Positions 9,135-16,801 of a stretch of DNA of 64,000 nucleotides are shown here, piece by piece. The notes beneath the pieces are model-generated. The model was not told the DNA's origin. It did not search any database and was given only the letters and a program-made list of their open reading frames with translations. The DNA comes from Sphingobacterium corticibacterium. GTDB taxonomy: Bacteria > Bacteroidota > Bacteroidia > Sphingobacteriales > Sphingobacteriaceae. The stretch spans positions 1,116,001 to 1,180,000 of the forward strand of contig NZ_SGIT01000001.1 of assembly GCF_004208525.1 (NCBI RefSeq). Reading direction: 5' to 3'. The position numbers and the translations under genes are program-made. Each line of letters opens with the position of its first letter. Within the stretch, counting starts at the first letter, position 1.

Positions 9135-10304
9135 TCAATGTACAAGAATCACGGCAATAATAAAAGCCACGACAGATATGATCAATCCAAACATAAAGAC
9201 GCCGTAAGCATACCGCAGCAGCTTATACTTTCTACCCAGGACCACCCCTTGCGCGTACACATCCTGCGTCAGCATGCTATATAGAAATTCGTAGTCATCC
9301 ATCGCTTTTCTCATCGCATCTCGATAAGCATCATATGGCATTTGATGGAAATTTCCAAAAAACAAAAGGTTCACTGTCTTATTTTCGACCTCTTCGGAAT
9401 TGAACCGGCCGTCCTTGATTTTTGGTATAGTCGATAAAATAGCGAGTACCATCGTGGTCACTACGCCCACCAGGAGCAATACAGTCGGGAGCGTAAGATG
9501 TTGATTCGTGTCTAGCTTTTGCACCAGTACAGCGACAACGACAGAAAGTATAATAGAATTAACGGTAAGCAAAATATTGGCTTTGTTATCCGCCATATCG
9601 CTTAGCCGTTGGCTGTTTGTCGTAGAAACCCTAAACATGGTCTCTATCCCTCTTTCCGGTTTTTTTCCGGCGTTATCCGGTGTTTTTTTAGATAAAAATT
9701 TCCCTTGTTGCTTTTCCAGCTCCTTGATATGCTTTAGCTTGCCCTCATTAAGCTTTTGTCGCGCGTAGTCGGTATGATAGCGATGTTTTTTCAGCAGCTG
9801 TATCGTTAAGTCCCGCCATACATTTTTAGCAATTTTGAATTCAGCTACCTGTTCAGCCTCCTGACGCATCAGCTTGTTTCTGACTTCAAATGCGTCACCT
9901 CCAAGATGAAAAAGATCTGCGTCACAAACGATTTCTTCGAGGAGATTCGTTGGCGATTGGGGCATTTGTGTAGCTAAGATACAGCCTTTCACTTTCTGTT
10001 GCAGATCTTCGGAAATCCCCTCCTTTTGTAGAAATTCCAACGCTAAATCTGCGCTGCGCACCTCGTGGCCTGCGGTTCCTCCAGTACAATATCCGAGATC
10101 GTGAAAATATGCTGCACAGGTCACGACAAAACGATCCTGTTCATCCAGACCATAATGTGCAGCCATTTCTTCCGTTGCGAGCACGACATCATCCGTATGT
10201 GTATTATCGTGAAAGCAATATGTATCCGTTTTATTTTGTTGGATAAAATTTACAGCAAATTGTTGCGCCTTTTCCTGTAGATGCTTGTAATTCATACGTT
10301 CCAT
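9135..10304 (-). CDS. HD phosphohydrolase domain fused to PycTM-like membrane domain
   Basis: A 389-residue protein. The N-terminal part (about 1-195) is an HD-superfamily domain: FHDNTH (31-36), AAYFHDLG (64-71), AGHEVRSA (79-86) and CDADLFHLGG (128-137) provide the metal ligands. A charged linker follows. The C-terminal part (about 222-389) matches the Pycsar effector membrane domain (DUF5706/PycTM): SDMADNKANILLTVNSIILS, a second helix at about 273-293, and a last helix at about 367-388. In Pycsar phage defence such domains disrupt the membrane when a cyclic pyrimidine nucleotide binds. No nucleotide cyclase is encoded nearby, so a housekeeping signalling role is as likely as defence. It is the first gene of the operon. 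Confidence 0.85.
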   Translation of the reverse strand: MERMNYKHLQEKAQQFAVNFIQQNKTDTYCFHDNTHTDDVVLATEEMAAHYGLDEQDRFVVTCAAYFHDLGYCTGGTAGHEVRSADLALEFLQKEGISEDLQQKVKGCILATQMPQSPTNLLEEIVCDADLFHLGGDAFEVRNKLMRQEAEQVAEFKIAKNVWRDLTIQLLKKHRYHTDYARQKLNEGKLKHIKELEKQQGKFLSKKTPDNAGKKPERGIETMFRVSTTNSQRLSDMADNKANILLTVNSIILSVVVAVLVQKLDTNQHLTLPTVLLLVGVVTTMVLAILSTIPKIKDGRFNSEEVENKTVNLLFFGNFHQMPYDAYRDAMRKAMDDYEFLYSMLTQDVYAQGVVLGRKYKLLRYAYGVFMFGLIISVVAFIIAVILVH

Positions 10305-10413
10305 ATTAGGATTACGTGCAATCTACGAAAAATCAAGATTGATTAAGATAACCACTATAAAAAGATTACAATAAAAAATACATATTTACTTATTGGGATT
10401 TTGCTTTTTTTTA

Positions 10414-10421
10414 TACATTTG
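10414..10421 (+). promoter_or_regulatory. -7 element (TAnnTTTG) before the small exported-protein gene
   Basis: TACATTTG matches the Bacteroidota -7 consensus exactly and is followed by C, as is common. A TTGG about 17 bp upstream is a fair -33 half. Transcription would start within a few bases of the ATG at 10431, giving a leaderless or nearly leaderless mRNA. Confidence 0.45.
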
Positions 10422-10430
10422 CTCCGCAAT

Positions 10431-10817
10431 ATGCAAAAAAGGACTAAACAATATATTGCCGTCGCGCTGCTTCTTATGCTACAGATTGTAGGGAGCTTTG
10501 ATTTATACGCGGCAATACATTATTCTTGCTGCTCTTCAAACAACAAACAAACCACCTTACTTCACAAAACAAACACCACCGTTTCATTCGAACGCACGCC
10601 TGTAGCATTTCACAAAAACCTTTCTGAGGTTTTGGAAAACAGTGATTCCAGTTTGGTCGATTTTCCTTTTTCGTCAGCAGCCTTTACCACCCTACTTGTC
10701 CAGTTTTTATACTATACCGTATTACCAGAAGGCAGATCACTGGTATACGGCTTTGTTCCCCCACAAGAAGTAGATCCAGCTGGCCGATACCTTCTTTTTT
10801 CCAACTTTAGAATTTAG
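10431..10817 (+). CDS. small exported protein of unknown function
   Basis: About 128 residues. I do not recognise the family. The N-terminus (MQKRTKQYIAVALLLMLQIVG...) is a signal peptide or membrane anchor, followed by a CC pair (HYSCCSS) and a low-complexity polar stretch. A hydrophobic patch near residues 75-90 could be a second membrane segment. The ATG at 10431 is preferred over an in-frame TTG at 10401 because a consensus -7 promoter element lies at 10414-10421, between the two. It precedes the RND efflux genes on the same strand by 178 bp and may belong to that locus, but no sequence feature ties its function to efflux. Confidence 0.55.
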   Translation: MQKRTKQYIAVALLLMLQIVGSFDLYAAIHYSCCSSNNKQTTLLHKTNTTVSFERTPVAFHKNLSEVLENSDSSLVDFPFSSAAFTTLLVQFLYYTVLPEGRSLVYGFVPPQEVDPAGRYLLFSNFRI

Positions 10818-10950
10818 GATCACGCTCCTTTTCAATTTTCTTAGTAATTCCTGGTTTTCAATAGATGTTTGAACATCGCTATGGAAAGGTAATCTAATTA
10901 TTTCAAATCAATTTTTATGAAATATCTATGATTACCAATCACAAATAATA

Positions 10951-10971
10951 CTATATGGATATTCCATATAG
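10951..10971. promoter_or_regulatory. perfect 9-3-9 palindrome, putative operator of the RND operon
   Basis: CTATATGGA, spacer TAT, then TCCATATAG form a perfect inverted repeat ending 24 bp before the adaptor start. Its size, symmetry and position fit a binding site for a dimeric repressor or activator. No regulator gene of the TetR or MarR type lies next to it in the window. Confidence 0.5.
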
Positions 10972-10995
10972 CCTTTAAAGAACAAATATTTACAT

Positions 10996-12075
10996 ATGAA
11001 ACGTATCATTTTTTTTAGCGTGCTGAGTGCGCTATTGACCCTCTCATCCTGCCATTCTCATCAAAAAGAGAAAGAAGAAAACATTTTTCTGGTTACTTCC
11101 GCCATTATTAAAGATACCACTATTACGCAACAATATGTTAGTCAGATCCGCTCCGCCAGACATATTGAAATACGCTCTCAAGAACGCGGGTTTTTGGAAA
11201 AAATATATATCGATGAGGGACAATTCGTTCACAAAGGGCAGCTGCTGTTCCAAATTATGCCCAAAATTTATCAGGCAGAATATCTAAAAGCGCAAGCCGA
11301 GGTGGAGGCTAGTATCCTGGAGGTAAACAATGCACAGGCACTGGCCGATAAGCAAATCATTGCCCCGAATGAACTCGCCTTGGCAAAAACGAAGTTAAAG
11401 CGAGCGGAAGCCGAAATGGAACTGGCAAAAACGCATTTACAGTTCACGAAGATTACGGCTCCCTATGATGGCTACATCGATCATCTGGAACTTAAACTGG
11501 GCAGTCTAGTGGATGAGGGGGAGCTACTGACGAGTCTTTCCGACAATAGTACCATGTGGGTTTATTTCAATGTGACGGAACGCGAATACCTGGATTTCAA
11601 AACCAATAAAGATCAGCAAGATGTCAGCAATGTACAGCTATTGCTGGCGAATCAACAGGTTTTTTCCCAACAAGGAAAAGTAGAAACCATAGAAGCAGAC
11701 TTCAATCACGAAACGGGAAATATTGCCTTTCGGGCGGCCTTCCCCAATCCAGACAATCTTTTACGAAATGGGCAAACGGGTACCATCCTAATGTCTAAAC
11801 CTTTCAAGCAAGGTATCCTTATTCCGCAAAAAGCCACGTTTGAGATCATGGACAAAAAATACGTATATGTCTTGCATGATGACGAAACAGTCAAGCTGAC
11901 ACCGATCTCCATCAAAGCAGAGCTTCCGGATTTATATGTAGTACAGCAAGGTTTAGACGGAAATGAAAAAATATTGCTGGAAGGTATCCGCAAGGTGCAG
12001 GACGGTGATAAAATAAAATTTGAATACGAAGAACCACAGCAGGTCATGGCTAAATTGACATTGCCCAGTGAATAA
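10996..12075 (+). CDS. RND efflux periplasmic adaptor (membrane fusion protein)
   Basis: A 359-residue AcrA/MexA-type adaptor linking the inner-membrane pump to the outer-membrane channel. It has a lipoprotein signal ending at C19 (LLTLSSC). The split lipoyl domain is seen at SQERGFLEKIYIDEGQFVHKGQ and again at TKITAPYDGYIDHL, with a helical hairpin between them at about residues 90-140. Beta-barrel and membrane-proximal domains follow (NGQTGTILMS, PQKATFEIMDKKYVYV). The stop is 33 bp upstream of the permease ATG, so the two are co-transcribed. The putative operator at 10951-10971 lies just before it. Substrate range cannot be predicted from this subunit. Confidence 0.93.
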   Translation: MKRIIFFSVLSALLTLSSCHSHQKEKEENIFLVTSAIIKDTTITQQYVSQIRSARHIEIRSQERGFLEKIYIDEGQFVHKGQLLFQIMPKIYQAEYLKAQAEVEASILEVNNAQALADKQIIAPNELALAKTKLKRAEAEMELAKTHLQFTKITAPYDGYIDHLELKLGSLVDEGELLTSLSDNSTMWVYFNVTEREYLDFKTNKDQQDVSNVQLLLANQQVFSQQGKVETIEADFNHETGNIAFRAAFPNPDNLLRNGQTGTILMSKPFKQGILIPQKATFEIMDKKYVYVLHDDETVKLTPISIKAELPDLYVVQQGLDGNEKILLEGIRKVQDGDKIKFEYEEPQQVMAKLTLPSE

Positions 12076-12108
12076 TAAGCAGATCATAAATATTAAAAAA
12101 CATAGCAT

Positions 12109-15100
12109 ATGTTTGAGAACTTCATAAAACGCCCCGTATTGGCAATCGTCATGTCCATCTTTATCGTGCTCATGGGACTATTGGCGATCAATTTCTTACC
12201 GATCTCCCAATTTCCGGACATTGCTCCGCCAGTAGTCGTCGTGAATATTGCGTATCCCGGAGCGAGTGCAAATGTCCTTACCGAATCGGTATTGATTCCG
12301 ATGGAAAAGGCCATTAACGGTACTCCCGGCATGAAATATATGACTTCTGATGCCACCAGCGCCGGCGAGGCCGCGATCATGGTTTATTTTAACCTCGGTA
12401 CAGATCCCAGTCTAGCCATGGTGAACGTAAAAACCCGCATAGAGCAAGTCACCAACAACCTACCCGAGCTCGTACAGCGCGAAGGCTTAGTCGTTAGCTA
12501 TACCTCTCCCAACATGCTGATGTATGTCAACGTGTTTAGTAAAGATAAACATACCGACCAAAAGTTCCTATACAACTTTGCGAACGTCAATATCATTAAT
12601 GAAATAAGCCGTCTAGATGGTGTCGGGAGCGCAAAAATATTAGGAAGCCGTACCTATGCCATGCGCGTTTGGCTCAATACCGACCGCATGCGTGCTTACA
12701 ACGTTTCGACTGAAGAAGTCATGGAAGCCATGGCACAGCAGAGCATTATCGGAACACCAGGACGCTTAGGGCAAAGTACCGGAAAAAAAACACAGTCTTT
12801 AGAATACGTTTTAACGTACGAGGGCCGATACAATAAGCCCGAGCAATATGATAACATTATCATCCGGTCGAATCCCGACGGTGAAAGCCTCAAATTGAAA
12901 GATATCGCCACCGTGGAACTTGGAAGTGAATTCTATGATATTTATTCTAATCTAGATGGTCTCCCTTCAGCTTCTATCACGCTTAAACAGAGCTACGGTA
13001 GTAATGCCAGTGACGTTATAAAGGAGGTAAAGAACAAGCTCGAAGAGATCAAAGCGTCCTCGTTTCCTCCCGGCATGGACTATAAGATTACTTATGATGT
13101 ATCCAACTTCTTGAATGCCTCGATGGACAAAGTCGTACATACCCTTGTCGAAGCCTTTATATTGGTAGCCTTGGTGGTGTTTATCTTCTTAGGCGACTGG
13201 CGGTCTACCTTAATTCCCATCATCGCCGTTCCGGTATCCTTAATCGGGGCATTCTTCTGTATGCAAGCCTTCGGACTGACGATCAATTTAATCACGCTGT
13301 TTGCCTTAGTTTTGGCCATCGGTATTGTAGTGGATAACGCCATTGTCGTGGTGGAAGCGGTACATACCAAGATGCACGATAAACACATGCATGCCTATCC
13401 GGCCACACTTGAGGTCGTCAAAGAAATTAGCGGCGCTATCATCGCCATCACCTTGATGATGACCGCTGTGTTTATCCCCGTAGCTTTTATGACCGGACCG
13501 GTAGGTGTATTTTTTCGGCAATTTTCGATTACCATGGCCAGCTCGATTGTGATCTCTGGTTTTGTGGCCTTAACACTGACACCTGTTTTGTGTGCCATGT
13601 TATTAAAAGGCCAACATGGCAAAAAGAAGAAGAAAAGTATCATGGACAAGATGCTGGACGGTTTCAACAAACGTTTCGAGCGGACAACGACTCGGTATGC
13701 CTTGTTAATGAAACGTATGGTTAACCGCCGACTCATTACGTTTTTATTGTTTGCCGTATTCGCTGTGGCCATAGTTTGGATCAGCAACACCCTACCTTCC
13801 GGTTTTATTCCCAATGAAGATCAAGGTATGATCTACGCCATCGTGCAGACGCCCCCAGGTTCTACTTTAGAGCGAACGAATGACATGACCAACCGGTTAC
13901 AGCATGTTGCCGAACATATCGAAGATGTATCTTCTGTAACAGCATTAGCTGGATATGAAGTGCTGACAGAAGGCCGGGGTTCCAATGCCGGCACCTGTCT
14001 GATCGCATTAAAAGATTGGTCCGAACGAAAACACAGCACACCGGAAATCATCGAAGAGCTGGAAGAAGAAACTAAAGAAATCGCCGGTGCAACAATCGAA
14101 TTTTTTGGTCCACCGGCCGTACCAGGATACGGCGCTGCAGGTGGTTTTTCCATGCGGTTACTCGATAAGACCAATTCGGATGATTATAAAGCGCTCGAAC
14201 AGGTCAACGATGACTTTATGAAAGCACTTGGCGAACGGAAAGAATTAACAGGATTATTCACCTTCTTTAGTGCTAATTATCCGCAATACGAATTGGAAAT
14301 CGATAACGAAGCCGCTATGCAAAAAGGCATTAATATCGAGACCGCTATGAATAACCTATCGATACTGATTGGCAGTACCTACGAACAGGGATTTATCCGC
14401 TTCGGCACCTTTTACAAAGTTTATGTACAAGCCGCTCCCGAACATCGTGCCCTTCCGGAAGACATCATGAAACTTTATGTCAAAAACAACCGCGACGAGA
14501 TGGTACCTTATGCGGCTTTCATGAAAATGAAGAAGACCCACGGACTGAATGAAATTACACGATACAATATGTATCCATCCGCGTCCATTAAAGGTGAACC
14601 GGCAGCGGGCTATAGCACGGGCGAGGCCATTAAAGCTATTCAAGAAGTAGCCGCACAGACCCTGCCGAGGGGTTATGACATCGGTTGGGAAGGATTAACA
14701 AAAGACGAAGCTGCACGGGGAAACGAGGCGTTGTATATTTTTGGTATTGTCTTAGTGTTCGTTTATCTCGTACTCGCTGCACAATATGAAAGTTTTATCA
14801 TTCCTTTTGCGGTCATACTGTCGTTACCCGCAGGTATCTTTGGAACGTTCCTATTGCTTAAACTGATGGGGCTATCGAACGATGTTTATGCACAGGTTGG
14901 GCTCGTTATGCTCGTTGGGCTCCTAGGCAAAAACGCCGTCCTTATTGTCGAATTTGCCATGCAGAAAAATGCCGAAGGACTATCTACCTATAAAGCAGCG
15001 ATCCATGGTGCTAAAGCACGTTTCCGGCCGATTCTGATGACTTCCTTCGCGTTTGTAGCCGGCATGCTACCCATGCTGTTTGCACATGGGCCAGGTGCTA

Positions 15101-15270
15101 TCGGAAACAAAACCATTGGTGCCGCCTCCGCAGGTGGCATGTTGTTGGGAACCATCTTCGGTGTTATTGTTGTACCTGGTCTCTACTTTCTATTTGGGAG
15201 CATTGCCAACAAACGCAAGCTCATTAAATACGAAGAAAAGATGCCTTTGTCCGAACGCATAGAGAATTAA
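12109..15270 (+). CDS. RND efflux permease, HAE1 type
   Basis: A 1053-residue AcrB-like inner-membrane drug/proton antiporter with the usual twelve-helix plan and two large periplasmic loops. It opens with MFENFIKRPVLAIVMSI, the typical helix 1 start. The helix-4 proton-relay motif reads GIVVDNAIVVVEAV: the first aspartate (AcrB D407) is kept, but the position of D408 is asparagine. The helix-10 lysine is present in GLLGKNAVLIVEFA. The gene lies between the adaptor and the outer-membrane factor with 33 and 26 bp gaps. The likely role is export of hydrophobic or amphipathic toxic compounds. Whether the D-to-N change alters coupling is unknown. Confidence 0.94.
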   Translation: MFENFIKRPVLAIVMSIFIVLMGLLAINFLPISQFPDIAPPVVVVNIAYPGASANVLTESVLIPMEKAINGTPGMKYMTSDATSAGEAAIMVYFNLGTDPSLAMVNVKTRIEQVTNNLPELVQREGLVVSYTSPNMLMYVNVFSKDKHTDQKFLYNFANVNIINEISRLDGVGSAKILGSRTYAMRVWLNTDRMRAYNVSTEEVMEAMAQQSIIGTPGRLGQSTGKKTQSLEYVLTYEGRYNKPEQYDNIIIRSNPDGESLKLKDIATVELGSEFYDIYSNLDGLPSASITLKQSYGSNASDVIKEVKNKLEEIKASSFPPGMDYKITYDVSNFLNASMDKVVHTLVEAFILVALVVFIFLGDWRSTLIPIIAVPVSLIGAFFCMQAFGLTINLITLFALVLAIGIVVDNAIVVVEAVHTKMHDKHMHAYPATLEVVKEISGAIIAITLMMTAVFIPVAFMTGPVGVFFRQFSITMASSIVISGFVALTLTPVLCAMLLKGQHGKKKKKSIMDKMLDGFNKRFERTTTRYALLMKRMVNRRLITFLLFAVFAVAIVWISNTLPSGFIPNEDQGMIYAIVQTPPGSTLERTNDMTNRLQHVAEHIEDVSSVTALAGYEVLTEGRGSNAGTCLIALKDWSERKHSTPEIIEELEEETKEIAGATIEFFGPPAVPGYGAAGGFSMRLLDKTNSDDYKALEQVNDDFMKALGERKELTGLFTFFSANYPQYELEIDNEAAMQKGINIETAMNNLSILIGSTYEQGFIRFGTFYKVYVQAAPEHRALPEDIMKLYVKNNRDEMVPYAAFMKMKKTHGLNEITRYNMYPSASIKGEPAAGYSTGEAIKAIQEVAAQTLPRGYDIGWEGLTKDEAARGNEALYIFGIVLVFVYLVLAAQYESFIIPFAVILSLPAGIFGTFLLLKLMGLSNDVYAQVGLVMLVGLLGKNAVLIVEFAMQKNAEGLSTYKAAIHGAKARFRPILMTSFAFVAGMLPMLFAHGPGAIGNKTIGAASAGGMLLGTIFGVIVVPGLYFLFGSIANKRKLIKYEEKMPLSERIEN

Positions 15271-15296
15271 CATCCAGCAAACTTATCAGAAAAAAG

Positions 15297-16739
15297 ATGA
15301 AGAGAAAATATATATCCTACAGCAGCATGCTCCTGCTATCCATCCTGTCCGCGGCCTGTGGTGTCCCCAAGGTAGCAAAACAGGAGGTACATAAAGCACT
15401 ACCTACGCAATACGACAATCAATCCGTAAACGACAGCGGAACCAATATGGCGCAAATTGATTGGAAAGACTACTTCCACGATCCATATCTGACGGCTATC
15501 ATTGACAGCGCACTTCAACACAACCAGGAACTCCTAATCACGATGCAAGAAATCGAGATAACGGCCAATGAGGTGATGGCACGTCATGGAGAGTACCTTC
15601 CGTCGGTGGGTATAAAAGCGGAGGGCGGAATAGAAAAACGCAGTGAAAATACACCTTTGGGTGCGATGGAAAAACAAGTTGAAATCCGGCACGGGAAAGA
15701 AAACCCTGAACCAATGTCCGATATAGGTTTTGCGCTTGTTGCTAACTGGGAGATTGACATCTGGAAAAAACTGCGTAACGCGACCAAGTCTGCACAACTC
15801 CGTTATTTATCTTCGATTGAAGGTAAAAACTTCATGGTCACCAACCTCGTCGCCGAGATTGCTCGTTCTTATTACGAATTGTTGGCTCTTGATGAGCAGA
15901 ACAGGATGATTCAGCAAAACATCCAATTGCAATCGCAGGCACTGGAAATCGCGAAGGTGCAGAAGGCAGCCACACGTATTACGGAACTAGCGGTTAAAAA
16001 GTTCGAAGCTGAGTTACTGCGCACACAAAGTCTGCAGTATGCTGTGCAGCAACAGATCGTGGAAGCGGAAAATAACATCAATTATCTCGCCGGACGATAT
16101 CCTCAACATATCCCTAGACCCGAGTCAAACTACGCCGTTAATAGCAGTCTCATGTCGTTTGCAACAGGACTACCAGCAGCGTTGTTAAACAACCGCGCCG
16201 ACATCCGGCAGGCGGAACTAGAAATAGCCGCCACAGATCTGGATATCAAGGTTGCCAAAGCTCGGTTTTACCCATCGGTCGGTATATCAGCCAATCTAGG
16301 CTATCAAGCTTTCAATCCGACATATTTACTGAAAACGCCACAATCATTGATTTACTCTTTTTCTGGAGATTTAATGGCGCCGTTAATCAACAAAAAAGCG
16401 ATACAGGCCGATTATAAGAACGCCAATGCCAAACAGGTTCAAGCGGTATACAGTTATGAACAGTCTTTGCTAAATGCTTATGTAGAAGTTGCCAATCAAT
16501 TGGCCAAATACCAGAACATTTCCCAAAGTATTGGGTATAAATCCAAGCAGGTCGATGTCCTTAACAAATCCATTGAAATTGCAAATGACTTATTCAATGC
16601 TGCGCATGCAGAATACCTGGAGGTTCTGATGACACAACGCGATATTTTAGAGACGAAAATGGAGCTCATTGAAGCCCAACGTGACCAATATATGGCTAAA
16701 GTGAACCTATATCGTTCCTTAGGTGGCGGATGGCAGTAA
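15297..16739 (+). CDS. RND outer-membrane factor, NodT/OprM type lipoprotein
   Basis: A 480-residue TolC-superfamily channel. It begins with a lipoprotein signal (LSILSAACG), then shows the paired outer-membrane efflux domains: EIDIWKKLRNATKSA near residue 155 marks the first, and NRADIRQAELEIAATDLDIKVAKARFYPSV near 300-330 the second. Together with the preceding adaptor and permease it completes a tripartite pump. The gene is followed 11 bp later by a strong bidirectional hairpin terminator. Length and motifs are normal for the family. Confidence 0.93.
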   Translation: MKRKYISYSSMLLLSILSAACGVPKVAKQEVHKALPTQYDNQSVNDSGTNMAQIDWKDYFHDPYLTAIIDSALQHNQELLITMQEIEITANEVMARHGEYLPSVGIKAEGGIEKRSENTPLGAMEKQVEIRHGKENPEPMSDIGFALVANWEIDIWKKLRNATKSAQLRYLSSIEGKNFMVTNLVAEIARSYYELLALDEQNRMIQQNIQLQSQALEIAKVQKAATRITELAVKKFEAELLRTQSLQYAVQQQIVEAENNINYLAGRYPQHIPRPESNYAVNSSLMSFATGLPAALLNNRADIRQAELEIAATDLDIKVAKARFYPSVGISANLGYQAFNPTYLLKTPQSLIYSFSGDLMAPLINKKAIQADYKNANAKQVQAVYSYEQSLLNAYVEVANQLAKYQNISQSIGYKSKQVDVLNKSIEIANDLFNAAHAEYLEVLMTQRDILETKMELIEAQRDQYMAKVNLYRSLGGGWQ

Positions 16740-16750
16740 ACCGTTTTCAC

Positions 16751-16780
16751 AAAAAAGCAGGCTTTGTTGCCTGCTTTTTT
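16751..16780. terminator. bidirectional Rho-independent terminator
   Basis: An A6-flanked GCAGGC stem, a six-base loop TTTGTT and a GCCTGC arm followed by T6 make a perfect 12-bp inverted repeat including the A/T flanks. It sits between the convergent efflux operon (stop 16739) and the phosphatase gene (stop 16802), and can end transcription from both sides. Confidence 0.9.
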
Positions 16781-16801
16781 ACGATATCAGCCTAAACTCC
16801 T

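Noticed and set aside
9135..10304. A complete Pycsar defence system
   Set aside because: Only the membrane effector-like domain is present. No cyclase or other defence gene was found in the window, so calling it a defence island is not justified.
10864..10877. GATGTT-TG-AACATC short inverted repeat upstream of the efflux adaptor gene
   Set aside because: Six-base arms are expected by chance in AT-rich DNA; the longer perfect palindrome at 10951-10971 is the better operator candidate.
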